Part shown: positions 57,383 to 64,000 of the stretch, in pieces | Numbering within the stretch: the first letter of the stretch is position 1 | Layout of the letters: each line of letters begins with the position of its first letter | DNA from: Xanthomonas hortorum pv. pelargonii | GTDB lineage: Bacteria; Pseudomonadota; Gammaproteobacteria; Xanthomonadales; Xanthomonadaceae | Assembly: GCF_024499015.1 (NCBI RefSeq) | Contig: NZ_CP098604.1 | Coordinates: 3,038,001 to 3,102,000 of the forward strand | Length of the DNA stretch: 64,000 nt | Reading direction: 5' to 3' | Made by a program: the position numbers and the translations under genes | The notes under the pieces: generated by a model | Told to the model about the DNA's origin: nothing | What the model saw: only the letters and a program-made list of their open reading frames with translations | Databases searched by the model: none

Positions 57383-58318
57383 TCAGTAAGTGGTGGAGGT
57401 CAGGTGCTTGGTGCCGTCCGGGGTCTCCACGTAATGCAGTCCGTCGACGAGCAAGGCGGCATCGTAGTTGGCGGGCGTTTTCACGGACGGGTCCTGCTGG
57501 GCGATATCCACGTGCAGCTTGCGGATCTCCGGGCCCAGATCGCTGCGCAGGTCGGCGATCCGCCGGATCGCGCGCTCTGCGTTGTCGCTGCTGCCGGCAA
57601 TGGAGAAAACGCCCTGGCCGTCGTAACGCACGCTCAGGTCGCGGTCGGCCAAGGTATCGCGCAGGGTTGCCAATACCTCATCCACCACCACCACATCGAC
57701 GGTGACCGCATGTTGATACCGATGCAGTTGCGCGCGCAGGCGTGCCGCATCCGCGCTGCTTGTCACCAGGCCCTCGACCCGCACGCGCGACCCGACCTGC
57801 TCCACGCGCGCTTCGCGCAAGCCCAGCTGTTTGAGCACGAATCGCACCTGATTGAGCTGGTTGTCCTGGCTGCGCTGGGGAGCCGCATCGGAGAGGAAGG
57901 CCGGGAGCAGGGAGGGCAACAGTGCCGCAGCGGCCAGCGCTAGCATGGCGCCCACCACTGCACGCAGTGCGTTGCGCCTGGACCTGCGTGGCGAAGGCGC
58001 TGCCGGCGTCGCGGCGGGAGACAGTAGCTGCTCCAGCAGCGCAACATCGTCCGGCCAATCGGCTGCAGCGTCGCCGATGCAGAGCACCAACGGACCAAAG
58101 CGCACCGGATGCAGCGCAACAAACGCTGTCGTCGGCAACGCGTCGCTGCGATAACGCACTTGACCATCTGCATCCACCTCGATGATGAGCGAACAATCAG
58201 GCCAATCTTCGATCCGGATTTCGGCTTGGAGATCGGCGCCCAACGTATAGCTGCCTGGCTGCAAATCTAATCGTGCGCCGGCATGGATTCCCGTCAGCAC
58301 GCGAAGTTGCATGGTCAT
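57383..58318 (-). CDS. hrcD: HrcD (HrpD5) inner-membrane ring protein
   Basis: A 311-residue basal-body component of the SctD (PrgH/YscD) family. The N-terminal FHA-like cytoplasmic domain (VLTGIHAGARLDLQPGSYTLG) precedes a single transmembrane helix (about residues 115-140: LRAVVGAMLALAAAALLPSLLPAF) after an Arg-rich stretch. A periplasmic ring-building domain follows (VRVEGLVTSSADAARLRAQL, GVFSIAGSSDNAERAIRRI). It overlaps hpaA by four bases. With HrcJ it forms the inner-membrane ring of the injectisome. Confidence 0.87.
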   Translation of the reverse strand: MTMQLRVLTGIHAGARLDLQPGSYTLGADLQAEIRIEDWPDCSLIIEVDADGQVRYRSDALPTTAFVALHPVRFGPLVLCIGDAAADWPDDVALLEQLLSPAATPAAPSPRRSRRNALRAVVGAMLALAAAALLPSLLPAFLSDAAPQRSQDNQLNQVRFVLKQLGLREARVEQVGSRVRVEGLVTSSADAARLRAQLHRYQHAVTVDVVVVDEVLATLRDTLADRDLSVRYDGQGVFSIAGSSDNAERAIRRIADLRSDLGPEIRKLHVDIAQQDPSVKTPANYDAALLVDGLHYVETPDGTKHLTSTTY

Positions 58319-59130
58319 GCGCGAATCTCCTGAGCGGTCCGCTCCTGGTGCTCAATCAGCAATGTGTTCAAACGTGTGATGGCGCCGGCACGATCAAGGC
58401 GTTTACGTGGTTTTTCCGCGTTGAGCAGCACCAACGGAAGCAGTAGATGGAAATTGCGCAGCGCTGGCGATGGCTCCGGTTGCGCCGCCACCAGCTCCAC
58501 CAGAAGCTTCCGTAACGCCTGCAGGTTTTCCGCAGCGGTGCTCGCGGTGCCGGAGCGCAGATGCTCGCGCATCAATCTCCAGACCATGGTCGTCAACTGT
58601 GCTGCGGCAGGATGGGCAATGCCGATCGCGCGCAGTTCGACAAGCGCAACGGCAAGCGCGCGTCGCCTGACCGTCGGGTCGGCCGCGCGGGTCGTCGCGT
58701 AGCGGTCGAGAACGCCGTCGACACGCGCACGCACATTGTCGTCCAGTTGCACCGGCGAAGCGCTTTGCCCTCTCCCCGCCTGCGGATCGCCGGCCTGCGC
58801 GTTGCCGCCCTCGCCGTGCTGATCATCCTGGCGTTGTCCCTGGCCCTGTGGCTGAGCGACTGCAATGCTGACCCGGCCGCGCAGCGCCGAGACGCGTGCC
58901 GCTTCGGCTTCTTCCAGTTCGGTGGCGTCGCGTTCGTCGTCCATGCCATCCAGCGAGCGCATGCCGCGTCGCCGCTTGCGTGGCGGGGCGGGGCGCAGAC
59001 GGGGTGCATGATGTGCCGAGTCCGCCGGCGGCTGCACACCAGCCTGCGGCGCATCGGCGTGGTGGTGCGATGCGCCGGGCGCGCTCGGCAGCGATGGCGG
59101 CACAGCGCCTGGCGAAATGCGCCGGATCAT
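58315..59130 (-). CDS. hpaA: HpaA, secretion control protein and effector
   Basis: A 271-residue protein, close to the 275 of X. euvesicatoria HpaA. HpaA binds and sequesters HpaB in the cytoplasm, is itself secreted, and travels to the plant nucleus. A basic nuclear-localisation-type cluster is visible near residue 45 (PPRKRRRGMR). The N-terminus is Pro/His-rich and the C-terminus helical. I chose the ATG at 59130 because it overlaps the hrcS stop (ATGA) and the longer open frame upstream is the shadow of hrcS. Confidence 0.85.
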   Translation of the reverse strand: MIRRISPGAVPPSLPSAPGASHHHADAPQAGVQPPADSAHHAPRLRPAPPRKRRRGMRSLDGMDDERDATELEEAEAARVSALRGRVSIAVAQPQGQGQRQDDQHGEGGNAQAGDPQAGRGQSASPVQLDDNVRARVDGVLDRYATTRAADPTVRRRALAVALVELRAIGIAHPAAAQLTTMVWRLMREHLRSGTASTAAENLQALRKLLVELVAAQPEPSPALRNFHLLLPLVLLNAEKPRKRLDRAGAITRLNTLLIEHQERTAQEIRA

Positions 59131-59387
59131 GGAAAGGCCGCCTGCATCAGCGCCTGACCGAACTGCATGATCGCCGAGGCGCCCCAGGGCGCAGTGACCG
59201 CAATGGCAGCCACCACCACCACCAGCTTGAGCGCGAACGAAATCGAGGCATCCTGCAGCGACATCACTGCCTGGATGAAGGCGATCAGCAGCCCGGCCAC
59301 TGCGGCCACGCCGACCACCGGCAACGACACCTTGAGGCACAGCAACAAGGCTTCGGAAGTGAATCGCACCAGATCGTCATGGTCCAT
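59127..59387 (-). CDS. hrcS: HrcS export-gate protein
   Basis: An 86-residue SctS/FliQ-family protein with two transmembrane helices (TSEALLLCLKVSLPVVGVAAVAGLLIAFIQ and SFALKLVVVVAAIAVTAPWGAS). The turn between them holds the conserved AVMSLQDASISF. It forms the export-gate complex with HrcR and HrcT. It starts 4 bases after the hrcR stop. Confidence 0.92.
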   Translation of the reverse strand: MDHDDLVRFTSEALLLCLKVSLPVVGVAAVAGLLIAFIQAVMSLQDASISFALKLVVVVAAIAVTAPWGASAIMQFGQALMQAAFP

Positions 59388-59391
59388 GGCG

Positions 59392-60036
59392 TCACCGGTA
59401 ACTCAGGACCAGGCCGTGGATCAGCATGGACCAGCCATCCAGCGCCACGAACAACAGCAGTTTGAACGGAATGGCCACGTTGGTCGGCGTCACCTGCGAA
59501 AGGCCCATCGCCATCAAGGCATTGGCCACCACCAGATCGATCACGATGAAGACCAGATACAGCAGGAATCCGATGCGGAACGCCTCGGTCAGCTCGCTCA
59601 GCGTGAATGCCGGTGCCAGCACCAGAAGATCGTCGGGCTTGAGCGTATCGGCCTTGTCCTTGGGCCAGATCTGCTGCGCCGAGCGAATGAAAAAGGCTTT
59701 CTCGCGCTCGCGGGTGTGCTTGAGCAGGAACTGCCGAAACGGTTCGCGGCAGGCATCGAGCAGTACCACCACACGGCTGTTGTCGGCACCGGGACTGTAA
59801 TTCTGCGCGGCCTTGAACGCCTCCATGCCCACCGGCGCCATCACAAAGCACGACACCAGCAACGCGACGCCGTTGAGCACCATGTTCGGCGGCACCTGCT
59901 GCACACCGATGGCATTGCGCAGCAAGCCGAGCACGACCACGATCTTGGTGTAGGAGGTGACTACCATCGCTGCGAAGGGCAGCAGCCCCAGCATGATGAC
60001 CACCAGCAGCAGCGAGCCGACATCAGGCATCTGCAT
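59392..60036 (-). CDS. hrcR: HrcR export-gate protein
   Basis: A 214-residue SctR/FliP-family protein with four hydrophobic segments and the family signatures MVVTSYTKIVVVLGLLRNAIGVQQVPPNMVLNG near the N-terminus and AFRIGFLLYLVFIVIDLVVANALMAMGL in the C-terminal half. The ATG at 60036 gives the exact family length and overlaps the end of hrcQ by 14 bases. Confidence 0.92.
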   Translation of the reverse strand: MQMPDVGSLLLVVIMLGLLPFAAMVVTSYTKIVVVLGLLRNAIGVQQVPPNMVLNGVALLVSCFVMAPVGMEAFKAAQNYSPGADNSRVVVLLDACREPFRQFLLKHTREREKAFFIRSAQQIWPKDKADTLKPDDLLVLAPAFTLSELTEAFRIGFLLYLVFIVIDLVVANALMAMGLSQVTPTNVAIPFKLLLFVALDGWSMLIHGLVLSYR

Positions 60037-61030
60037 GCGCAGTCTCCGACATGCTGAGGATCTGCACGCCGAGATGTTCGCCCACCGCCAGCAATCTGCC
60101 GACGCCGATGGTCTGGCCGTAGACGACCAGGCGGATGTCGGCCTGATCCACCGGCACCGACAGTTCGAGGATCTGGCCGGGCTGCAAGCCCGACAGCACC
60201 GACAGAGACAGCGCAAGCTGGTCCACTTCCAGCTGTACGGGCAGTTCCAGTGCCGCCACATCGGTGGCGGACGATGAGGAGTCGGACGCGGGGATATCGT
60301 GCTGCATGGTGGGGGCAGTCTCCAGAATCATCTGTTGCAGGGTCAGGCGTACCGGAGCGCGCAACACCGCACCTCCAGGGATGCCCCAGAGCAGCTCGCC
60401 GCTGCGCACGGGAGCCGTGGCGAGCGCGTGCAGCAGGACATCGCCCGGGCGTAGCGATTGCAGCAACGCCGCCGCTGCCGTGCGCTGGCCGATACGCAGG
60501 CGCGTGGTCACCCGCAGTGCGCTCAGCCAGGCCGGCAGTGGCGACGGCTGAGCCAGCGCAGCGCTTGCCGTTTTCAGCGCGGCAAGCAGCAGCGGGCTGG
60601 CGGTCTCTGCGATCGCGTCGATGCCGCCCAGCGTGATGCCGATATCGAGGCGATCGACTGCATCCGTACAGCGCTCGAAGGCGACGACCTCGGCAGCGCC
60701 CAGTCCCAGCGGTTCCAGGGCGCGCAGATCATCGCTCAACAGCACACCGGCGATCGCCACACGCAGGGCGTCATCGGCTTCGTTCAACAGCAGCGCCAGG
60801 CCGTCGCGTGCCGCGATCCGCAACTCCAGGCTGCCGCTATCGAACTGCAGCTGCAGGCGCGCGGCATCCGCAGCCCGGATGCCGCGGCGTTGCGCGGTGT
60901 AGCCGCAACGCTGTGCGGCACGCGGATCGCACAGCACTCTGCCGAGCTGCGCACGCACGGCGGGCACGTGGGTCAGCGCCTGCGACAAGTCGCGTGCCGG
61001 CGACGTCAGGCTCGGCTCTGTTGACAACAC
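60023..61030 (-). CDS. hrcQ: HrcQ cytoplasmic-ring protein
   Basis: A 335-residue SctQ-family protein of the sorting platform below the basal body. The N-terminal two-thirds is variable, and the C-terminal SpoA domain is clear (LPVQLEVDQLALSLSVLSGLQPGQILELSVPVDQADIRLVVYGQTIGVGRLLAVGEHLGVQI). First gene of the hrpD operon, with a PIP box 157 bases upstream inside hpaC. It is a single chain here; some relatives split it into two genes. Confidence 0.88.
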   Translation of the reverse strand: MLSTEPSLTSPARDLSQALTHVPAVRAQLGRVLCDPRAAQRCGYTAQRRGIRAADAARLQLQFDSGSLELRIAARDGLALLLNEADDALRVAIAGVLLSDDLRALEPLGLGAAEVVAFERCTDAVDRLDIGITLGGIDAIAETASPLLLAALKTASAALAQPSPLPAWLSALRVTTRLRIGQRTAAAALLQSLRPGDVLLHALATAPVRSGELLWGIPGGAVLRAPVRLTLQQMILETAPTMQHDIPASDSSSSATDVAALELPVQLEVDQLALSLSVLSGLQPGQILELSVPVDQADIRLVVYGQTIGVGRLLAVGEHLGVQILSMSETAHADA

Positions 61031-61069
61031 GGCGTCCCTCGCTATGGCTGGTCTGCTGCAGATGCAGCG

Positions 61070-61717
61070 CTAGACGACCTCGATGCTGATTTGAAGCGTG
61101 TCGCTGAGCGCAGCCTTCAATGCAGTATCCAGACGTTTTCTTCCATTCAAAAGTACCTCGCGCGTCTCCGGCGAGCCGCTGTCGAAGCGAAGCGATAGCT
61201 GGTCTGGCGAAAGCCGCAAGAACAGCGTGGTCTGCGGCAGGATGTCGTGGTTGATCTCCAGCCACGCTTCCCAGATACCTGCGCCGCGTACCGGCGTGGC
61301 GTTGCAAAACTCGGCCACCCGCAGCGCGATGTGGTTGATGGCCAGCTGCGCGCGCTGGGTGCGGATCCACTCGGTGGCGATCTGCCGACCCAGTGCGTCG
61401 CCGTCATCGCCTCGGGCGATCTGTCGACGATCGCCGTCATCCAGGCAGGGCGTTGCGCTTGGCGTTGCGCTTGGCAGCGGCGCGGGGCCGTGATCGTCGC
61501 TGGCAGCATCCACCACGTCCGGCAGCGTCGGATCGTCGTCGCCGTCCTCCGGCAAGACCGTGTCCGGCAATCCGGCCAGCACGCTGCTCAGGCGTCGGCG
61601 CAGTTGCAGGAAGCTGACACGTTGCGTGGCACGCACCGGTGCTGCCGCTGCGGGCGGCTGCACCGGTGCGCCGGCAATCGGCAGGATGCGCACATGGCGG
61701 ACCGGCGGCTTGCGCAT
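61070..61717 (-). CDS. hpaC: HpaC (HpaP) substrate-specificity switch protein
   Basis: A 215-residue protein of the SctP class. HpaC interacts with the C-terminal domain of HrcU and HpaB and controls the switch from pilus to translocon/effector export. N-terminal Pro/Arg-rich region, then a helical domain (GRQIATEWIRTQRAQLAINHIALRVAEF) and a C-terminal strand-rich part (TLFLRLSPDQLSLRFDSGSPETREVLL) like FliK C-terminal domains. The ATG at 61717 touches the hrcV stop (TGATG). The hrpD promoter lies inside its 3' end. Confidence 0.82.
   Translation of the reverse strand: MRKPPVRHVRILPIAGAPVQPPAAAAPVRATQRVSFLQLRRRLSSVLAGLPDTVLPEDGDDDPTLPDVVDAASDDHGPAPLPSATPSATPCLDDGDRRQIARGDDGDALGRQIATEWIRTQRAQLAINHIALRVAEFCNATPVRGAGIWEAWLEINHDILPQTTLFLRLSPDQLSLRFDSGSPETREVLLNGRKRLDTALKAALSDTLQISIEVV
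61187..61211 (-). promoter_or_regulatory. Perfect PIP box and -10 of the hrpD operon
   Basis: On the minus strand TTCGC-N15-TTCGC, the exact consensus. Following it by 31 bases is TACTTT (61150-61155), matching YANNNT at the expected spacing. It lies inside the hpaC gene, 157 bases before hrcQ. HrpX binding here would drive hrcQ-hrcR-hrcS-hpaA-hrcD-hrpD6. Confidence 0.88.
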
Positions 61718-63639
61718 CAGGCCACCACTCTGCCGATCGGCTGCAGCTGCACCTCTGCGCCCAGTTCCTGGAACGAATACACTTCCAGCCAGTTCAGGCG
61801 TGCCTCGATCATGCGGCGCACATAACGCCGCACGTCCATCGAGGCGACCACCGCCAGTGGATGCCGCGCCTGATCTTCGACGATGCGTTCCACCTGCTCG
61901 ACGAGCTGATTGGCCTGCTCCGGTGGTAGTGCCAGGAAATTGCCGGCCGGTGTGGCGCGAATCGACTGCCGGATCAACTGTTCCACCGCGTGGTCGAGCA
62001 TCACCGCAGGCAGCTGTCCGGTGCCTGCGGTCGCGGTGTGCGCAAGATAGCGGCCGAGATCGCAGCGCACATACTCGGTCAGCATCAGCAGATCCTTTTC
62101 TTTCGGTCCCCACACCACCAGGCTCTCCAGGATGCTCTTGATGTTGCGCACCGGGATGCGTTCTTCCAGCAGCCGCCGCAACACATCGGCGATGCGCTGG
62201 GCGGGCATGGCCTTGTTGACCTCTGCGACCAGCCCGGGATAGTCCGCGCCCACCTGTTCCAGCATCCACTGCGTCTCCTGGATGCCGACGAACAGATGCG
62301 CGCGTGCATGCAACGGTGCGATGGCTTGTTGGGCCAGCGCTTTCTGCATGTCCGCCGTATCGCTCAACGCGCTGCGGGTTTCCGGCACATCGTGGATCAA
62401 CACTTCGTATTGCATGTCCTGCAGTGATTCGCTCTGCCAGATCGCAATGCCCGGAAACGGCAGGCCCAATAGCTCCACCAATTGCCGGCGCTCGCTTTCG
62501 ATCGCCTGATCCAGCAGTGCCGGGTCGAGCCGCGCAGCCAGTTGCGGCGACAGCCGCATCGACAGGGGCGAGGCGAAATCCGGCGCGCTCTTGCGGATAT
62601 GCGGCGCATCGCCCTTGGCGCCCTTGCGGCTGGTCGATGGCAGCGTGGGCTGATCGGTACCGCTGACATCGCGCTGCTTGCGCCAGATCGTATAGCCGCC
62701 TGCGCCCACGGCCGCCGCCAGCAACAGGAACAGCAGCGCGGGAAATCCCGGAACGAACGCAAAGCAGGCCAGCAGGACGCTGGCTGCCAGCAAGGCGCGG
62801 GCATTGCTGGTGAGCTGGCGGCCGATGTCGAGCCCGAGCGAGCTGATCTTGGCCTCGTTCTCGTTGGCCACGCGGGTGATCATGACGCCGGCCGCCACCG
62901 AGATCAGCAGCGAGGCGATCTGCGACACCATCGCATCGCCGACCGACAGGATCGCAAAGCGGTTGGCCGCCTCGCCTGCGCTCATGCCGTGGTAGGTCAC
63001 GCCCACCACGATGCCGGCCAGGATGTTCACCATGGTGATCACCAGGCCGGCGATGGCGTCGCCCTTGACGAATTTCATGGCGCCATCCATGCCGCCGTGC
63101 AGTTGACTCTCGATGGCCAGCCGCGCGCGTTTGCGGCGTGCTTCGTCTGCGGTCAGGTTGCCGCCGCGCAGGTCGGCATCGATGCTCATCTGCTTGCCGG
63201 GCATCGCATCCAGGGTGAAGCGCGCACCGACTTCCGCCACGCGCTCGGAGCCCTTGGCGATCACGATGAACTGCACCGTGGTGATGATCAGAAACACCAC
63301 CAGGCCCACCACCAGGTTGCCGCCGACCACTAGCTCGCCGAAGCTCTCGATGATGTGGCCGGCCTCGGCATGCAGCAGGATCGATTTTGTCGATGCGATG
63401 TTCAACGACAGCCGCAGCAGCGTGGTGAACAGCAGCAACGAGGGAAACGACGACAGCGAGATCGAGTCGGGCACATACATCGTGACCATCAGCAACACCA
63501 CGCTCAAGGTGATGTTGATGCCCAGCAGCGTATCGATGAGCGGGGTGGGCAGCGGCAGGATCATCAAGCCGATGACCGCCACCACCAAGGCGGCGATCGC
63601 CACTTCACCGGTGTATGCGAAATACCGTGTCAGGCGCAT
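61717..63639 (-). CDS. hrcV: HrcV major export-gate protein
   Basis: A 640-residue SctV/FlhA (FHIPEP family) protein. About eight N-terminal transmembrane helices (residues 1-330) include the family stretch SFPSLLLFTTLLRLSLNIASTKSILL and GNLVVGLVVFLIITTVQFIVIAKGSERVAEVGARFTLDAMPGKQMSIDADLRGG. The cytoplasmic nonamer-forming domain lies in the C-terminal half (from about 350). It hands substrates from chaperones to the export channel. It is intact and follows hrcU by 8 bases. Confidence 0.94.
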   Translation of the reverse strand: MRLTRYFAYTGEVAIAALVVAVIGLMILPLPTPLIDTLLGINITLSVVLLMVTMYVPDSISLSSFPSLLLFTTLLRLSLNIASTKSILLHAEAGHIIESFGELVVGGNLVVGLVVFLIITTVQFIVIAKGSERVAEVGARFTLDAMPGKQMSIDADLRGGNLTADEARRKRARLAIESQLHGGMDGAMKFVKGDAIAGLVITMVNILAGIVVGVTYHGMSAGEAANRFAILSVGDAMVSQIASLLISVAAGVMITRVANENEAKISSLGLDIGRQLTSNARALLAASVLLACFAFVPGFPALLFLLLAAAVGAGGYTIWRKQRDVSGTDQPTLPSTSRKGAKGDAPHIRKSAPDFASPLSMRLSPQLAARLDPALLDQAIESERRQLVELLGLPFPGIAIWQSESLQDMQYEVLIHDVPETRSALSDTADMQKALAQQAIAPLHARAHLFVGIQETQWMLEQVGADYPGLVAEVNKAMPAQRIADVLRRLLEERIPVRNIKSILESLVVWGPKEKDLLMLTEYVRCDLGRYLAHTATAGTGQLPAVMLDHAVEQLIRQSIRATPAGNFLALPPEQANQLVEQVERIVEDQARHPLAVVASMDVRRYVRRMIEARLNWLEVYSFQELGAEVQLQPIGRVVA

Positions 63640-63647
63640 GCCATCTC

Positions 63648-64000
63648 CTAGCAGGGCAGCGGACCGCTGCCGTCATCGTTGTCGCGGCCCAGCTCATCGA
63701 CCCAGCGCAGCACCACCGCCACCGTTTCGAACAGCGATTCGGGAACCGCCTCGCCCAGTTCGACCTCATGCAGCGCACGCGCCAACGGCGGGTTCGCCAC
63801 GATCGGGATGCCCTGGTTGTGCGCGTAGGCACGCAGTTCCAGCGCACCGTCGTCCACGCCCTTGGCAACCACTTGCGGCAAACCGAAACCGTCCGGCTCG
63901 TAGGCGAGCGCGACGGCGTAATGGGTCGGGTTGACCACCATCACCTTGGCCTTGGCAACACGCTCGCGCGGGTCGCCGAAGACCAGTTCCTTGGCGAATT
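63648..64000 (-). CDS. hrcU: HrcU export switch protein (3' end only)
   Basis: C-terminal ~117 residues of the SctU/FlhB family autoprotease; the N-terminal membrane part is beyond the window. The visible part includes the cytoplasmic linker FAKELVFGDPRERVAKAKV and the autocleavage motif NPTH (MVVNPTHYAVALAYEP), after which the protein splits to switch substrates. The tail GDSS-like end is replaced by DDGSGPLPC. Paired with hrcV and hpaC as the hrpC operon. Confidence 0.93.
   Translation of the reverse strand, partial: FAKELVFGDPRERVAKAKVMVVNPTHYAVALAYEPDGFGLPQVVAKGVDDGALELRAYAHNQGIPIVANPPLARALHEVELGEAVPESLFETVAVVLRWVDELGRDNDDGSGPLPC

Overview
This window is a high-GC gammaproteobacterial chromosome segment from a plant-pathogenic Xanthomonas. 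The evidence is the collinear hrp type III secretion genes at the right end, the HrpX-type PIP boxes, the XopF1, XopP and XopAD-type effectors, and a Xanthomonas type IV secretion effector with the XVIPCD tail. I cannot fix the species from the sequence alone. The dense insertion sequences and broken genes point to an IS-rich lineage.

Layout. 1-1.0 kb: end of an IS3-family element that truncates a small gene. 1.1-9.4 kb: a lipoprotein, a complete mnhA-G cation/proton antiporter operon (minus strand), an NAD-dependent epimerase-like protein and a DUF962 membrane protein. 9.5-15.4 kb: a frameshifted secreted M4 metalloprotease, then a peptidoglycan-degrading type IV secretion effector beside three lipoproteins, which are candidate immunity proteins. 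15.7-23.6 kb: core genes purC, a J-domain protein, an outer-membrane protein, rpe, a GNAT acetyltransferase, yegS, trpE and a threonine aldolase. A 5' stub of the next core gene (pirin) at 23.62 kb marks the break into accessory DNA.

23.6-48 kb is an accessory effector region: a XopP-like effector, a transglutaminase-fold (HopX/XopE-like) effector with a perfect PIP box and -10, a kinase-fold candidate effector, the translocon gene hrpF (three N-terminal repeats, one frameshift), a MITE-like element and IS remnants. It ends with a xopAD gene cut into pieces. Four IS5-family copies lie here: two interrupt xopAD and two sit at its ends. 48-64 kb is the right part of the hrp cluster: PIP box, chaperone, xopF1; a convergent 1347-residue unknown protein; hrpW; hpaB; hrpE; hrpD6-hrcD-hpaA-hrcS-hrcR-hrcQ behind a perfect PIP box; hpaC; hrcV; and the 3' end of hrcU.

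How it works together: HrcU, V, Q, R, S and D build the secretion apparatus, HrpE the pilus, and HrpF the host-membrane translocon. HpaA, HpaB and HpaC control export, and the Xop proteins are cargo. A recurrent oddity is single-base indels, mostly in short homopolymers, that split conserved genes (mnhA, M4 protease, lipoprotein, J-domain gene, hrpF, xopAD, hrpW and an IS481-like transposase). Either this genome is decaying or the assembly carries indel errors.
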